38,022 nt of DNA from positions 1 to 38,022 of the forward strand of contig NZ_PHSN01000023.1 in NCBI RefSeq assembly GCF_002871005.1. The letters are read 5' to 3'. Positions within the stretch are counted from its first letter, which is position 1. Each line of letters starts with the position of its first letter. This document shows positions 1-8,327 of the stretch, one piece after another. The position numbers and the translations under genes are program-made. This DNA is from Acidimangrovimonas sediminis (GTDB lineage Bacteria > Pseudomonadota > Alphaproteobacteria > Rhodobacterales > Rhodobacteraceae). Under the pieces are notes generated by a model. That model saw nothing but the letters and a program-made list of their open reading frames with translations, had not been told where the DNA came from and searched no databases.

Positions 1-19
1 TATTTGGCCGTATCAGGCG

Positions 20-85
20 CGGGTCCGGGCCGGAATCGGCGACGGACCCGTTCGGTATTGCCCGTGGAGATCTGCTTCGATCTCC
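20..85 (+). promoter_or_regulatory. Two hairpins in the rplS leader
   Basis: Two perfect inverted repeats lie in the 238 bases upstream of rplS. The first pairs CGGGTCCG (20-27) with CGGACCCG (43-50). The second pairs GGAGATC (66-72) with GATCTCC (79-85) around a 6-base loop. Neither is followed by a T run, so they look like leader RNA structure or the end of an upstream transcript rather than a standard terminator. No convincing reading frame was found in bases 1-238. A role in rplS control is inference only. Confidence 0.35.
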
Positions 86-238
86 GACACGCGGGCCCGG
101 CGGCTGAACAGAAGACGACCTGAACCTCTGGCGGGCGCCCCTTCCCTTGCGAAGGCCACGCGGACCCGGAAGAAGACCGAGAGCTCTGAGGCGGCATCAA
201 TCCGCGGGACAACCGCGACGTCAGGAAAGGACATGGCG

Positions 239-625
239 ATGAACCTTATCGCTGAACTCGAAGCCGAGCAGATTGCTGAGCTCGGCAAGACCATCCCGGA
301 TTTCAAGGCCGGCGATACCGTGCGCGTCGGCTACAAGGTGACCGAAGGCACCCGCACCCGCGTGCAGGCCTATGAGGGCGTCTGCATCAGCCGCAAGGGC
401 GGCGCCACGCTGGCCGCCTCGTTCACCGTGCGCAAGATCTCGTTCGGCGAAGGCGTCGAGCGGGTCTTCCCGCTCTACTCGACCAACATCGAGTCGATCG
501 AAGTGGTCCGTCGTGGCCGCGTCCGCCGCGCCAAGCTCTACTACCTGCGCGCCCGCCGCGGCAAGTCGGCCCGGATCGCCGAGGACACGACCTACAAGCC
601 CAAAAAAGCCAGCGCCGAAGCCTGA
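239..625 (+). CDS. rplS: 50S ribosomal protein L19
   Basis: L19 sits at the 30S-50S interface and helps subunit association. The protein has the family's hallmark core: a Gly-rich beta barrel opening with [13 protein letters not shown], then [31 protein letters not shown] and the basic [14 protein letters not shown] stretch, so the assignment is secure. Two in-frame ATGs occur at 233 and 239. The second is preferred because the AGGAAAGG ribosome site (223-230) is 8 bases from it and only 2 from the first, and close homologues begin MNLIA. That gives 128 residues. The gene is followed after 11 bases by rpmE, so the two form one unit ending at the terminator at 883. Confidence 0.97.
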   Translation: MNLIAELEAEQIAELGKTIPDFKAGDTVRVGYKVTEGTRTRVQAYEGVCISRKGGATLAASFTVRKISFGEGVERVFPLYSTNIESIEVVRRGRVRRAKLYYLRARRGKSARIAEDTTYKPKKASAEA

Positions 626-636
626 GGAGCGCGATC

Positions 637-858
637 ATGAAAAAAGACATCCACCCCGACTACCACATGATCGAGGTCAAGCTGACCGACGGCTCGACCT
701 ACCAGGCGCGTTCGACCTGGGGCAAGGAAGGCGACACCCTGTCGCTCGACATCGACCCCTCGGCGCACCCGGCCTGGACCGGCGGCAACGCCAAGCTGAT
801 GGATACGGGCGGCCGCGTGTCGAAGTTCAAGAACAAGTACGCGGGCCTCGGCTTCTGA
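637..858 (+). CDS. rpmE: 50S ribosomal protein L31, zinc-free type
   Basis: L31 is a small 50S protein that bridges to the 30S head. The 73-residue sequence starts [14 protein letters not shown], has the [15 protein letters not shown] and HPAWTGG segments, and ends in the [10 protein letters not shown] tail typical of alphaproteobacterial L31. It contains no cysteine, so the four-Cys zinc site of the zinc-binding L31 form is absent. This is the zinc-independent form used as the main copy in this bacterial group. It lies 11 bases after rplS with AGGAG overlapping the end of rplS, and is followed by a strong terminator. Confidence 0.96.
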   Translation: MKKDIHPDYHMIEVKLTDGSTYQARSTWGKEGDTLSLDIDPSAHPAWTGGNAKLMDTGGRVSKFKNKYAGLGF

Positions 859-882
859 AGCCGTTTCCAGCGACATCGGACA

Positions 883-907
883 GGGCGCCCCTTGCGGGCG
901 CCCTTTT
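883..907 (+). terminator. Rho-independent terminator after rpmE
   Basis: A perfect 8-base stem GGGCGCCC (883-890) and GGGCGCCC (896-903) with loop CTTGC is followed by TTTTC. It lies 24 bases after the rpmE stop and ends the rplS-rpmE unit just before the convergent map gene. Confidence 0.85.
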
Positions 908-930
908 CGTTTGCCGGACGGGGGCTGCCG

Positions 931-1680
931 TTACCGCGGCAGCGTCACGATGATCGGCGCCCGATCGGTTGCGACGACCGTATGTTCGTACTGCACGACC
1001 CGGGCCGCGGGCCGGCTGTAGAGCGTCCAGCCGTCATCGCGGTCGACCGCCCGCAGGCCGCCGCGCGACAGGAAGGGCTCGACCGTGAGGACCAGCCCGC
1101 GGCCGATGCGCCGCCGGTCGCGCCTGTCGGGCCAGGTGGCGATCTCGCCCGGCTCCTCGTGCAGCGCGCGGCCGACGCCGTGGCTGGCCAGGTTGCGGAT
1201 CAGGGTGTAGCCGCGCGCCGAGGCGAAGCGCCCCACCGCCGTGCCGATCCCCGACAGCGGCTTGCCCGCCCCGACCGCGGCGATGCCGACCTTCATCGCC
1301 TGCGCACCGTCGCGGCACAGCCGCTCGGTGATGCGCGGCACCGGCGGTACCGTCCAGCTTGCCCCGGTATCCGCGAAATAGCCGTTCTTCGAGGCAGACA
1401 CGTCGATATTCACCAGGTCTCCGGTGCAGATCACCCGCGGCCCCGGGATCCCGTGCGCGATCTCCTCGTTCACGCTGATGCAGGTCGCGCCGGGAAAGCC
1501 GTAGGTGGATTGCGGTGCCGACAGCGCGCCCTCGCGCTCCAGCCCGGCGCGGCCGATCTCGTCCAGCTCCAGCGTGGTCATGCCTGGCTCCATCGCCCGG
1601 GCCATGTCGCGCAGGACGGTCGCGACGATCCGCCCGATCTCCTTCAGCCCGTCAAGCTCCGCCTCGTTGGTCACGGTCAT
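931..1680 (-). CDS. map: Methionine aminopeptidase, type I
   Basis: Removes the initiator methionine from nascent proteins in the cytoplasm with a two-metal active site. From the chosen start the protein is 249 residues, the usual length for the short bacterial form, and all five metal ligands are in place: D93 (VNIDV), D104 (FADTG), H167 (SHGVGR), E201 (LTVEP) and E232 (QYEHT). The start at 1680 is preferred over 1716 because the protein then begins right at the family's N-terminus and AGAAGGGG lies upstream. It is divergent from mipZ and convergent with rpmE. It is a stand-alone gene. Species in this group often carry a second map gene elsewhere, so whether this copy is the essential one cannot be told here. 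Confidence 0.93.
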   Translation of the reverse strand: MTVTNEAELDGLKEIGRIVATVLRDMARAMEPGMTTLELDEIGRAGLEREGALSAPQSTYGFPGATCISVNEEIAHGIPGPRVICTGDLVNIDVSASKNGYFADTGASWTVPPVPRITERLCRDGAQAMKVGIAAVGAGKPLSGIGTAVGRFASARGYTLIRNLASHGVGRALHEEPGEIATWPDRRDRRRIGRGLVLTVEPFLSRGGLRAVDRDDGWTLYSRPAARVVQYEHTVVATDRAPIIVTLPR

Positions 1681-1819
1681 CGCCGGCCCCTTCTCTGCAT
1701 TTCCCGCGGGAGGCATAGCAGAAAAGGCGGGGACTGTCCCGCCAACGCCCCGCCCCTGCCCTTCCCGTGCCCTTCCGGCGACTCCCCCGGGAAATTGCGT
1801 CCGCCCCCTTGCACACCAC

Positions 1820-1848
1820 TTTTCATGGAGGTTCCCCCCACATATAGT
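1820..1848 (+). promoter_or_regulatory. Candidate mipZ promoter
   Basis: TTTTCA (1820-1825) and TATAGT (1843-1848) are separated by 17 bases in the map-mipZ divergent region and resemble a sigma-70-type promoter (4 of 6 and 5 of 6 matches to consensus). It would give a 5' leader of about 70-75 bases for mipZ. Confidence 0.4.
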
Positions 1849-1928
1849 GGAATGATGCGCAGGTGACGCGCCATTGTGACGGGGCTTGCCCCGGCGAATT
1901 TACGGGCAACAGGGTCGGGAACAGTAAC

Positions 1929-2738
1929 GTGGCGCACATCATCGTCGTCGGAAACGAGAAGGGCGGATCGGGCAAGTCGACCACCTGCATGCATGTCGCC
2001 ACCGCGCTCTGCCGCATGGGCCACAAGGTCGGCGCGCTCGACCTCGACCTGCGCCAGCGCAGCTTCGGCCGCTATGTCGAGAACCGCCGCGCCTTCTCCG
2101 CGCGCGAGGGGCTGAACCTGCCCACCCCCGATTACCGCGACCTGCCCGAGATCGACCGCGCCCAGATCGGCCCGAACGAGAACGTCTACGACCACCGCCT
2201 TTCCGCCGCGGTCTCGACCCTCGAGGCGAAATCCGATTTCATCCTGATCGACTGCCCCGGCTCGCACACCCGCCTCAGCCAGGTCGCCCATTCGCTGGCA
2301 GATACGCTGATCACGCCGCTGAACGACAGCTTCATCGACTTCGATCTTCTTGCCCGCACCGACCCGGAGGACGGCCGCGTCCTCGGCCCGTCGATCTATT
2401 CGGAAATGGTGTGGAGCGCGCGTCAGCTGCGCGCCCAGGCCGGCCTCAAGCCGATCGACTGGATCGTGCTGCGCAACCGTCTTGGCGCGCAGCAGATGCA
2501 CAACAAGAAGAAGGTGGGAAAGGCGCTCGACGACCTGTCGCGCCGGATCGGGTTCCGCGTCGCGCCCGGCTTCTCCGAGCGGGTGATCTTCCGCGAGCTG
2601 TTCCCCCGCGGTCTCACCCTGCTCGACCTGCGCGACATCGGCATCGAGAACCTGAACCTGTCGAACATCGCCGCCCGTCAGGAGGTGCGCGACCTGATGG
2701 CCGAGATCAGGCTGCCTGGCGTGACGGTTGATTTTTGA
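1929..2738 (+). CDS. mipZ: Division-plane positioning ATPase MipZ (ParA/MinD family)
   Basis: MipZ is a dimerising ParA-type ATPase that forms a gradient from the chromosome poles and blocks FtsZ assembly away from midcell in alphaproteobacteria. The 269-residue protein has the deviant Walker A NEKGGSGKST near the N-terminus, the LDLDLRQRSFGRYVENRRAF segment characteristic of MipZ as opposed to ParA or MinD, and a Walker B-like FILIDCPG. The start is taken as GTG at 1929: the protein then begins AHIIVVGNEKGG as in relatives, and GGGA lies 8 bases upstream. The longer frame from 1863 has no family support. It is monocistronic, with a candidate promoter at 1820-1848. Confidence 0.92.
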   Translation: MAHIIVVGNEKGGSGKSTTCMHVATALCRMGHKVGALDLDLRQRSFGRYVENRRAFSAREGLNLPTPDYRDLPEIDRAQIGPNENVYDHRLSAAVSTLEAKSDFILIDCPGSHTRLSQVAHSLADTLITPLNDSFIDFDLLARTDPEDGRVLGPSIYSEMVWSARQLRAQAGLKPIDWIVLRNRLGAQQMHNKKKVGKALDDLSRRIGFRVAPGFSERVIFRELFPRGLTLLDLRDIGIENLNLSNIAARQEVRDLMAEIRLPGVTVDF

Positions 2739-2868
2739 ACGGCGATTGCGTGCGGACCTGACGGCGCGGCGACGGGCTGCCGAGGGCCTGCAGACGCAGC
2801 TCGAACCTGGTGTCCGGCTCACCGCTCTTGCGGCGGAACAGCGAAAGCAGGAGGTGGGTCAGTCGCAT
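2707..2868 (-). CDS. Possible small basic protein, antisense to the mipZ 3' end
   Basis: A 53-codon frame begins at ATG 2868 and stops with TGA at 2707-2709, overlapping the last 32 bases of mipZ on the other strand. A good ribosome site, AAAGGA, precedes this ATG by about 8 bases; an ATG two codons upstream (2874) is too close to it. The predicted peptide starts with a short hydrophobic stretch (THLLLSLF), then RRKSGEPDTRFELRLQALG, then a basic Pro/Ser/Gln-rich tail. I do not recognise a family. The ribosome site and amphipathic start argue for it; its size and overlap argue against it. Confidence 0.25.
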   Translation of the reverse strand: MRLTHLLLSLFRRKSGEPDTRFELRLQALGSPSPRRQVRTQSPFKNQPSRQAA

Positions 2869-3129
2869 CTTCATATCCTTTCGTCGGGTCTTACGTCCCG
2901 GGGCCTTGCTGACAACCTGCCGCCGGATCAGGGCCGAAATGCGGCGTCACGATGCAGTGATCCGGGCCTTTCACCAACGATTGTCGACACTCTGTTTCCT
3001 GCGCCGGGGGATGTTCGCGGCACCGGGGCTGGCCCGGCGGCAGCGCAGCGGCTAGACGGGAAGAAAGCGCGCCTCGTCTGAGGGCACATGGATCGGCCGG
3101 GCACGGCACCCGGCAGGGGAGACTTGAAC
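2739..3129. other. Intergenic region mipZ-galE
   Basis: These 391 bases hold the possible small minus-strand gene at 2707-2868 and the galE leader with its ribosome site AGGGGAG (3115-3121). Frames running through the rest on both strands have no recognisable family and look like chance open frames in GC-rich DNA. No clear terminator for mipZ was found. Confidence 0.5.
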
Positions 3130-4149
3130 ATGAGCGGGACCATTCTTCTGACAGGCGGCGCGGGCTACATCGGCTCGCACACCTATGTCGCGCTGAAGCG
3201 CGCGGGCTACGAGGTGGTGATCCTCGACAATTTCGCCAATGCCCGCGACGACGTGCCCGACCGGCTCGAGGTGATCACCGGCGCGCCGGTGACGCTGCAC
3301 CGCGCAGATGTCCTCGACAAGGCCGCGGTGGCCGAGGTCTTCCGCGCCCACAAGATCGACGCCGTGGTGCATTTCGCCGCCAAGAAGGCCGTGGGTGAAA
3401 GCCAGAAGATCCCGCTGGAATACATCGAGACGAACTGCACCGGCCTCGTGAACCTCCTGATGGCGATGCGCGATGCGGGCGTGTTCAAGATCGTCTTCTC
3501 CTCCTCCGCCACGGTCTATGCCGAGACCGAAGACTGGCCGATCCCCGAAAGCGCGCCGCTGGGCTATGCCTCGACCTATGCGCTGACCAAGCTGATGGGC
3601 GAGCAGATCATCACCCAGGCCGCGGGGTCCGACGATCGCTGGCGCCACGGCATCCTGCGCTACTTCAACCCCGCCGGCGCCCATGACAGCGCCCTGATCG
3701 GCGAGGATCCCCAGGATATCCCCAACAACCTGATGCCCTACATCGCCAAGGTCGCGGTGGGCGAACTGCCTGAACTCAACATCTTCGGCAACGACTACCC
3801 CACCCCCGACGGCACCGGCGTGCGCGACTACATCCACGTGATGGATCTCGCCGAGGGCCATGTGAAATCGCTCGACGCGCTGATGGCCGGGGGCGACAGC
3901 CACATCGTCAACCTCGGCACCGGCAAGGGCTATTCGGTGATGGACATGCTGGCCTCTTACTCCAGGGCCTGCGGGCGCGACCTGCCCTACAAGGTGACAC
4001 CGCGCCGCGCGGGCGACCTGGCCTGCTATTACGGCGATCCGTCGAAAGCCAGGGCGCTTCTGGGGTGGGAGGTCGCGCGCGACCTCGACGACATGTGCCA
4101 GACCAGCTGGAACTGGATCTCGCGCCGCTCGAACATGCGCGCCGGCTAA
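3130..4149 (+). CDS. galE: UDP-glucose 4-epimerase
   Basis: Interconverts UDP-glucose and UDP-galactose with bound NAD+, feeding galactose into surface polysaccharide or taking it from catabolism. The 339-residue protein is an extended short-chain dehydrogenase: NAD-binding TGGAGYIGSH (residues 8-17), HFAAKKAVGES, the catalytic Ser in FSSSATVY (about residue 126) and the Tyr-Lys pair Y150/K154 in STYALTK, then RYFNPAGAH, GTGVRDYIHVMDLAEGH and a C-terminal RRAGDLACYY substrate loop. Start at ATG 3130 is fixed by AGGGGAG eight bases upstream and by family length. It is not linked to other sugar genes here, so its pathway cannot be narrowed. Confidence 0.94.
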   Translation: MSGTILLTGGAGYIGSHTYVALKRAGYEVVILDNFANARDDVPDRLEVITGAPVTLHRADVLDKAAVAEVFRAHKIDAVVHFAAKKAVGESQKIPLEYIETNCTGLVNLLMAMRDAGVFKIVFSSSATVYAETEDWPIPESAPLGYASTYALTKLMGEQIITQAAGSDDRWRHGILRYFNPAGAHDSALIGEDPQDIPNNLMPYIAKVAVGELPELNIFGNDYPTPDGTGVRDYIHVMDLAEGHVKSLDALMAGGDSHIVNLGTGKGYSVMDMLASYSRACGRDLPYKVTPRRAGDLACYYGDPSKARALLGWEVARDLDDMCQTSWNWISRRSNMRAG

Positions 4150-4190
4150 GGCCCCCCGCCTCTCCTCTTTCATTGTTCCTGAAATACGCT

Positions 4191-4232
4191 GCCCGGGCTG
4201 GTCGCCCGGGCGCCAGGGGAGACGAGGCGCCC
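4191..4232. terminator. Overlapping hairpins between convergent galE and coxG-like gene
   Basis: GCCCGGG (4191-4197) pairs with CCCGGGC (4205-4211), and GGGCGCC (4208-4214) pairs with GGCGCCC (4226-4232). The two stems share bases 4208-4211, so only one can form at a time. There is no T run on either side. They probably help end the two convergent transcripts; that is inference. Confidence 0.4.
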
Positions 4233-4682
4233 CTAGCCCTCCTCGCTCTCGAATTCCTTTTCGAGGTTGTCGAAGAACTGGCCGGTCAGCTTCTTCGCGG
4301 TAGAGTTGATCAGCCGCGACCCCAGCTGTGCGATCTTGCCCGAGATGGCGACGTTCACCTCGTAGGACAGTTCCGTCCCCTCCGGCACCTCCTTGAGCGT
4401 CACGTTCGCCGATCCCTTGGCCGACCCCGCGACCCCGCCGGAACCCTGCCCCGACAACGTCAGGCTTTCGGGCTTCACCACGTTCTCGTAGATTACCTTG
4501 CCGGTGAAAGAGGCCTTCACCGGTCCCACCTTCAACGTGATCTTCGCATCCATCTCCTCGTCGGAGGTACGCGTCACCTCCTCGCACCCGGGGATGCAGC
4601 GCTTGAGCACCTCGGGATCGTTGATCGCCGCCCAGACGTCTTCTCGCGGGGCCGCGATCACCTGCGTGTTGGTCAGTTCCAT
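4233..4682 (-). CDS. CoxG-family (SRPBCC) protein, orphan
   Basis: This 149-residue protein belongs to the CoxG branch of the START/SRPBCC fold. Family features seen are the opening TQVIAAPREDVWAAINDPEVLKRCIPGCE segment, VGPVKASFTGKV in the centre, and AISGKIAQLGSRLI near the C-terminus. In carboxydotrophs CoxG acts with CoxD/E in maturation and membrane anchoring of aerobic CO dehydrogenase, but there are no cox or xanthine-oxidase-family genes in this window, so that role cannot be assumed. A strong ribosome site (AGGGAGGAAGG) precedes the ATG. It lies 130 bases downstream of bztD on the same strand and could be read from that operon. A general role in binding a hydrophobic ligand or assisting a molybdo-flavoenzyme elsewhere is possible. 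Confidence 0.85.
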   Translation of the reverse strand: MELTNTQVIAAPREDVWAAINDPEVLKRCIPGCEEVTRTSDEEMDAKITLKVGPVKASFTGKVIYENVVKPESLTLSGQGSGGVAGSAKGSANVTLKEVPEGTELSYEVNVAISGKIAQLGSRLINSTAKKLTGQFFDNLEKEFESEEG

Positions 4683-4782
4683 GGCCTTCCTCCCTCGGGC
4701 TGCGGTATCGCCCTCAACCTGCCGCTTTCGCGGAACCTGTCAAGCAGCGCCTTGGCCGGGCCATGCCCGCGCCGCGAACATC

Positions 4783-4806
4783 TAGGGTGGGTCTGAACGC
4801 ACCCTA
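4783..4806 (-). terminator. Weak hairpin after bztD
   Basis: TAGGGTG (4783-4789) pairs with CACCCTA (4800-4806) around a 10-base loop, just past the bztD stop. There is no T run on the minus strand, so termination would be weak or Rho-assisted, and read-through into the coxG-like gene is possible. Confidence 0.35.
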
Positions 4807-4812
4807 TGACGA

Positions 4813-5625
4813 TCAGTGCCCGAGGATCTGGCTGAGGAACAGCTTGGTCCGGTCGCTCTTGGGGTTGAGGAAGAATTCCTCGGGCTCGTTCTGCTCGACG
4901 ATCTGGCCCTGGTCCATGAAGATCACCCGGTTCGCGACCTGGCGGGCAAAGCCCATCTCGTGGGTGACGCAAAGCATCGTCATCCCCTCCTCGGCAAGGC
5001 TGATCATGGTGTCCAGCACCTCCTTGATCATCTCGGGGTCGAGGGCCGAGGTGGGTTCGTCGAACAGCATGATGCGCGGCCGCATGCACAGCGACCGGGC
5101 GATCGCCACGCGCTGCTGCTGACCCCCCGACAGCTGGCCGGGGTACTTGTTGGCCTGCTCGGGGATCTTCACCTTCTCGAGGAAGTGCATCGCCGTCTCG
5201 ATCGCCTCCTTCCGGGGCGTCTTGCGCACCCAGATCGGGGCCAGCGTGCAGTTTTCCAGAATCGTCAGGTGCGGAAACAGATTGAAGTGCTGGAACACCA
5301 TCCCCACCTCGGACCGCACCTTGTCGATGTTCTTCAGGTCGTTGGTCAGCTCGATCCCGTCGACCACGATCTTGCCGGCCTGGTGTTCCTCCAGCCGGTT
5401 GATGCAGCGGATCAGCGTCGACTTGCCCGAGCCCGAGGGCCCGGCGATGACGATGCGCTCGCCGCGGTGCACCGTGAGGTCGATGTCGCGCAGCACGTGG
5501 AACTGGCCGTACCACTTGTTCATCTTCTCGATCTGCACCGCGACCTCGGCCGAGACCGTCATCTTGGATCGGTCGACCTGACGATCGGTGGCGATTTCCG
5601 GCATGGCATCTGACATGGGTGTCAT
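4813..5625 (-). CDS. bztD: Glutamate/glutamine/aspartate/asparagine ABC transporter, ATP-binding protein BztD
   Basis: ATPase that powers uptake of acidic amino acids and their amides through BztBC. The sequence has Walker [11 protein letters not shown]-loop [12 protein letters not shown], signature LSGGQQQR, Walker [15 protein letters not shown] and the H-loop VTHEMGFA, in the order of a polar-amino-acid ABC ATPase. The middle of the protein ([28 protein letters not shown]) closely matches Rhodobacter BztD from memory. The start at ATG 5625 gives 270 residues and is preceded by AGGAG at 7 bases. Frames opening further upstream run into bztC. The start codon is 10 bases past the bztC stop. 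Last gene of bztABCD. Confidence 0.93.
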   Translation of the reverse strand: MTPMSDAMPEIATDRQVDRSKMTVSAEVAVQIEKMNKWYGQFHVLRDIDLTVHRGERIVIAGPSGSGKSTLIRCINRLEEHQAGKIVVDGIELTNDLKNIDKVRSEVGMVFQHFNLFPHLTILENCTLAPIWVRKTPRKEAIETAMHFLEKVKIPEQANKYPGQLSGGQQQRVAIARSLCMRPRIMLFDEPTSALDPEMIKEVLDTMISLAEEGMTMLCVTHEMGFARQVANRVIFMDQGQIVEQNEPEEFFLNPKSDRTKLFLSQILGH

Positions 5626-5635
5626 GGGCGGGCTC

Positions 5636-6940
5636 CTAGCGGTGGTCGGTACGCAGCTTGCGCTCGAGATACATGGAATATTGCGACATGCCGTAGCAGA
5701 AGACGAAGAACAGGGCGCCGACGAAGATATAGAGCTCCCAGTAGATGCCATTCCATTCGGAGGTCGCGCGGATCGCGTTGATGAACCCGATCGGGTCCAG
5801 GAGGCCGATGAACACCACCAGCGTCGTGTCCTTGAAGAGACCGATGAAGGTGTTGACGATGCCGGGGATCGAGATCTTCAGCGCCTGCGGCATGATGATC
5901 AGTCGCTGCGCCTTCCAGTAATCCAGCCCCAGCGCATCCGCGGCCTCGTACTGGCCCCTCGGCAGGGCGGCAAGGCCGCCGCGGATCACCTCGGCCATGT
6001 AGGCCGCGGCAAAGAGGGTGACCATGATCACGACCCGCAGGATCAGGTCGAAGTTCGTGCCCGGCGGCAGGAAGTAGTTCAAGAGCAGCGAGGCAGTGAA
6101 CAGGAGCGTGATCAGCGGCACGCCGCGGATGAACTCGATGAACCCGATCGACACGGAGCGGATGAAGAACATGTTCGACTGCCGACCCAGCGCCAGCAGA
6201 ACCCCCAGCGGCAACGACAGCGTGATCCCCGAGACGCCGATGATGATCGACAACAGGAACCCGCCGATGTCGCGCGACTCCACCGATGGGAGCGAGATCG
6301 GCAGCGCCGCATGCAGCGCCGCCTCCAGCCAGCTTTCGCCGAACATCCACCACAGCGCGGCGATGACGATACCGGCACCGGCGGCGACCACGGCGGATTT
6401 CTCGGCCAGCAGCTTGAACACCACGCCGCCGATGACGAACCCCAGAAGCGCCGAGACCGGGAACCAGATCGTGCCGCCCCAGATCAGCCAGTAGCCGATG
6501 AACGGGTAGAGCGCCGAGAAGGCCAGAAGCTTGCGCGGCAGATGGCTGAACAGGATCGGCGCGATGGCGGCGAGCATCAGGATCAGCGCAAGGTTCGGGC
6601 GCCAGTATTCGGTATCAGGGTAGAAGCCGTAGAGCAGCTGCTTCCAGCGCTCGTGGACCACGGCGAAACACGCGCCTTCGGCATGCGGGCCAAAGTCGGT
6701 CTGGATGATCTTGCGGCAATCGGGCAGCGACGAGGCGTTCCAGACCGCATGCAGCCACCACGGCGCCATCCCCCACAGGAAATGGATCACCACATAGGCC
6801 GAGATCAGCGTCAGCGCGGTGTTGGCCCAGCCCGAGAACAGGTTCTCGCGCATCCAGCGTACCGCGCCCACCTGGCTGGACGGCGGCGCCAGCGCCGGAA
6901 GCATCTGGCTGCGGACGAATTCGTGTTCGGTATCCGCCAT
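5636..6940 (-). CDS. bztC: Amino-acid ABC transporter permease BztC
   Basis: One of two permeases forming the inner-membrane channel of the Bzt transporter. At 434 residues it is much longer than ordinary polar-amino-acid permeases, as known for BztC, because extra membrane segments and a periplasmic loop precede the canonical domain. That loop contains two cysteines (LPDCRK, GACFAV) which may form a disulfide. The permease domain starts near [21 protein letters not shown] and carries the EAA coupling loop [23 protein letters not shown] that contacts BztD. A ribosome site (AAGGAG) lies in the end of bztB, whose stop is one base away, so translation is probably coupled. Confidence 0.93.
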   Translation of the reverse strand: MADTEHEFVRSQMLPALAPPSSQVGAVRWMRENLFSGWANTALTLISAYVVIHFLWGMAPWWLHAVWNASSLPDCRKIIQTDFGPHAEGACFAVVHERWKQLLYGFYPDTEYWRPNLALILMLAAIAPILFSHLPRKLLAFSALYPFIGYWLIWGGTIWFPVSALLGFVIGGVVFKLLAEKSAVVAAGAGIVIAALWWMFGESWLEAALHAALPISLPSVESRDIGGFLLSIIIGVSGITLSLPLGVLLALGRQSNMFFIRSVSIGFIEFIRGVPLITLLFTASLLLNYFLPPGTNFDLILRVVIMVTLFAAAYMAEVIRGGLAALPRGQYEAADALGLDYWKAQRLIIMPQALKISIPGIVNTFIGLFKDTTLVVFIGLLDPIGFINAIRATSEWNGIYWELYIFVGALFFVFCYGMSQYSMYLERKLRTDHR

Positions 6941-6941
6941 C

Positions 6942-8192
6942 TCACCGCTCCTTCAGTTTGACGCTGCGGTTGTAGAGGTTCATCACCCCCGAGATGATCA
7001 GGCTGATCGCAAGGTAGATCCCCATCATCAGCAGCATCGCCTCAAGCTCGCGCCCGGTCTGGTTCAGCGTGATGCCGCCCAGCGTGGCCCGCAGGTCCAT
7101 GTACCCCACCGCGATGGCGAGCGAGGTGTTCTTGGTGATGTTGAGGTATTCCGAGATCATCGGCGGGATGATCACCCGCAGGGCCTGCGGCAGGATCACC
7201 AGGTTCATCGTCCGGCTGGGCCGCAGGCCAAGGGCGAAGGCCGCCTCCGACTGCCCGCGCGAGATGGCCTGGATGCCGGCACGGACGATCTCGGCGATGA
7301 AGGCGCCGGTGTAGATCGACAGCGCCAGCCACAATGCGATCAGCGAGTTGCGGGCCTGGATGCCGCCCTGAAAGTTGAACCCCTTGAGCGCCGGGTAGCC
7401 AAGGTGAAAGCCGAGGGCGATCAGCAGGACCAGGACGGGCGCGATCAGAATCAGCGCCGACTTCCACCATGTCACGGGGCGCACGCCGGTGGCGTTCTGC
7501 ACCTTCTCCGCATGGCGGCCCAGACGGCGGTAGGCATAGATCGAAGCGGCCAGCACGATCAGTATCGCGATCAGGTCGGTCGAGACGTAGAAGATGCCCA
7601 GGTCGATATTGCCAAGGCTGCGCGAAAAGAGCGGCTCGGGGAAGTAGACGCCGCGGTTGGTCACCGCCACCGCGCCGAACCACATCGACGAGGTGGGGTT
7701 TTCGCCGCGGAAGGCGCTGGGGGCCGGCATCGCCTCGGTCATCACGGCAAAGATCACGAGGATCCAGATCAGGAGCGGGATGTTGCGAAAGGCCTCGATG
7801 TAGATCGACATCAGCTTGCGCACGATCCAGTTGTTCGAAAGCCTCAGCACCCCCGCGACGACGCCGAACACCGTGGCCAGCGCGCAGGAGATCAGCGCGA
7901 TGAACAGCGTGTTCATCAGGCCCACCAGCATGGCCCGGCCATGGGTGTCGTCGTTGTTGTATTCGATGAAGTGCTGATTGATGTCGTAGCCCGCGCGGGA
8001 CCACAGGAAGGAGTAGTTGAAATCCTTCCCCAGCGCGTGAAGGTTGTGGATCGTATTGTCCACCAGCCAGGCCGCGCCCGCCATCAACAGGATCATGAAG
8101 ATCGCCTGGATGGTCAGCGACCGGTACCGGGTATCGTAGATGAGCATGCTCAGCCGAAAGACGTCTTTCGGCGGCGTGGTCACGTCGGCCAT
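6942..8192 (-). CDS. bztB: Amino-acid ABC transporter permease BztB
   Basis: Partner permease of BztC. The chosen ATG at 8192 gives 416 residues, beginning MADVTTPPKDVFRLSML, with GGGGGA about 8 bases upstream; the ATG at 8216 lacks such support. It also has an expanded N-terminal membrane region. A split permease domain follows: LMNTLFIALISCALATVFGVVAGVLRLS, then a periplasmic insertion, then the C-terminal coupling loop AEIVRAGIQAISRGQSEAAFALGLRPSR, which is the EAA motif for BztD. A 135-base gap with a stable hairpin separates it from bztA, while bztC follows after one base. Confidence 0.92.
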   Translation of the reverse strand: MADVTTPPKDVFRLSMLIYDTRYRSLTIQAIFMILLMAGAAWLVDNTIHNLHALGKDFNYSFLWSRAGYDINQHFIEYNNDDTHGRAMLVGLMNTLFIALISCALATVFGVVAGVLRLSNNWIVRKLMSIYIEAFRNIPLLIWILVIFAVMTEAMPAPSAFRGENPTSSMWFGAVAVTNRGVYFPEPLFSRSLGNIDLGIFYVSTDLIAILIVLAASIYAYRRLGRHAEKVQNATGVRPVTWWKSALILIAPVLVLLIALGFHLGYPALKGFNFQGGIQARNSLIALWLALSIYTGAFIAEIVRAGIQAISRGQSEAAFALGLRPSRTMNLVILPQALRVIIPPMISEYLNITKNTSLAIAVGYMDLRATLGGITLNQTGRELEAMLLMMGIYLAISLIISGVMNLYNRSVKLKER

Positions 8193-8289
8193 GTCTGGAA
8201 TCCCCCTGGGAACCACCGCGTTTGCTTGTTCTGTGCCGGCTTTATCGTGCCGGTCGGGTGCGGTTGGTCTGCCTGTTGTCGTCGAGTGA

Positions 8290-8317
8290 CGGGGGGCACA
8301 CAGGCGCGCGCCCCCCG
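8290..8317 (-). promoter_or_regulatory. Stable hairpin between bztA and bztB
   Basis: CGGGGGGC (8290-8297) pairs with GCCCCCCG (8310-8317) around a 12-base loop, 11 bases past the bztA stop and with no T run. In ABC operons such hairpins commonly protect the upstream binding-protein message from 3' decay, so that it accumulates above the permease mRNA. That role is inferred here from position and strength. Confidence 0.5.
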
Positions 8318-8327
8318 CTGGGTCAGA

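Noticed and set aside
931-1866. Plus-strand open frames of up to 324 codons over map
   Set aside because: They are the antisense shadow of the map gene, whose five metal ligands are all in place on the minus strand.
2728-3081. A 117-codon plus-strand frame between mipZ and galE
   Set aside because: It overlaps the mipZ end in another frame, lacks a ribosome site and has no recognisable family.
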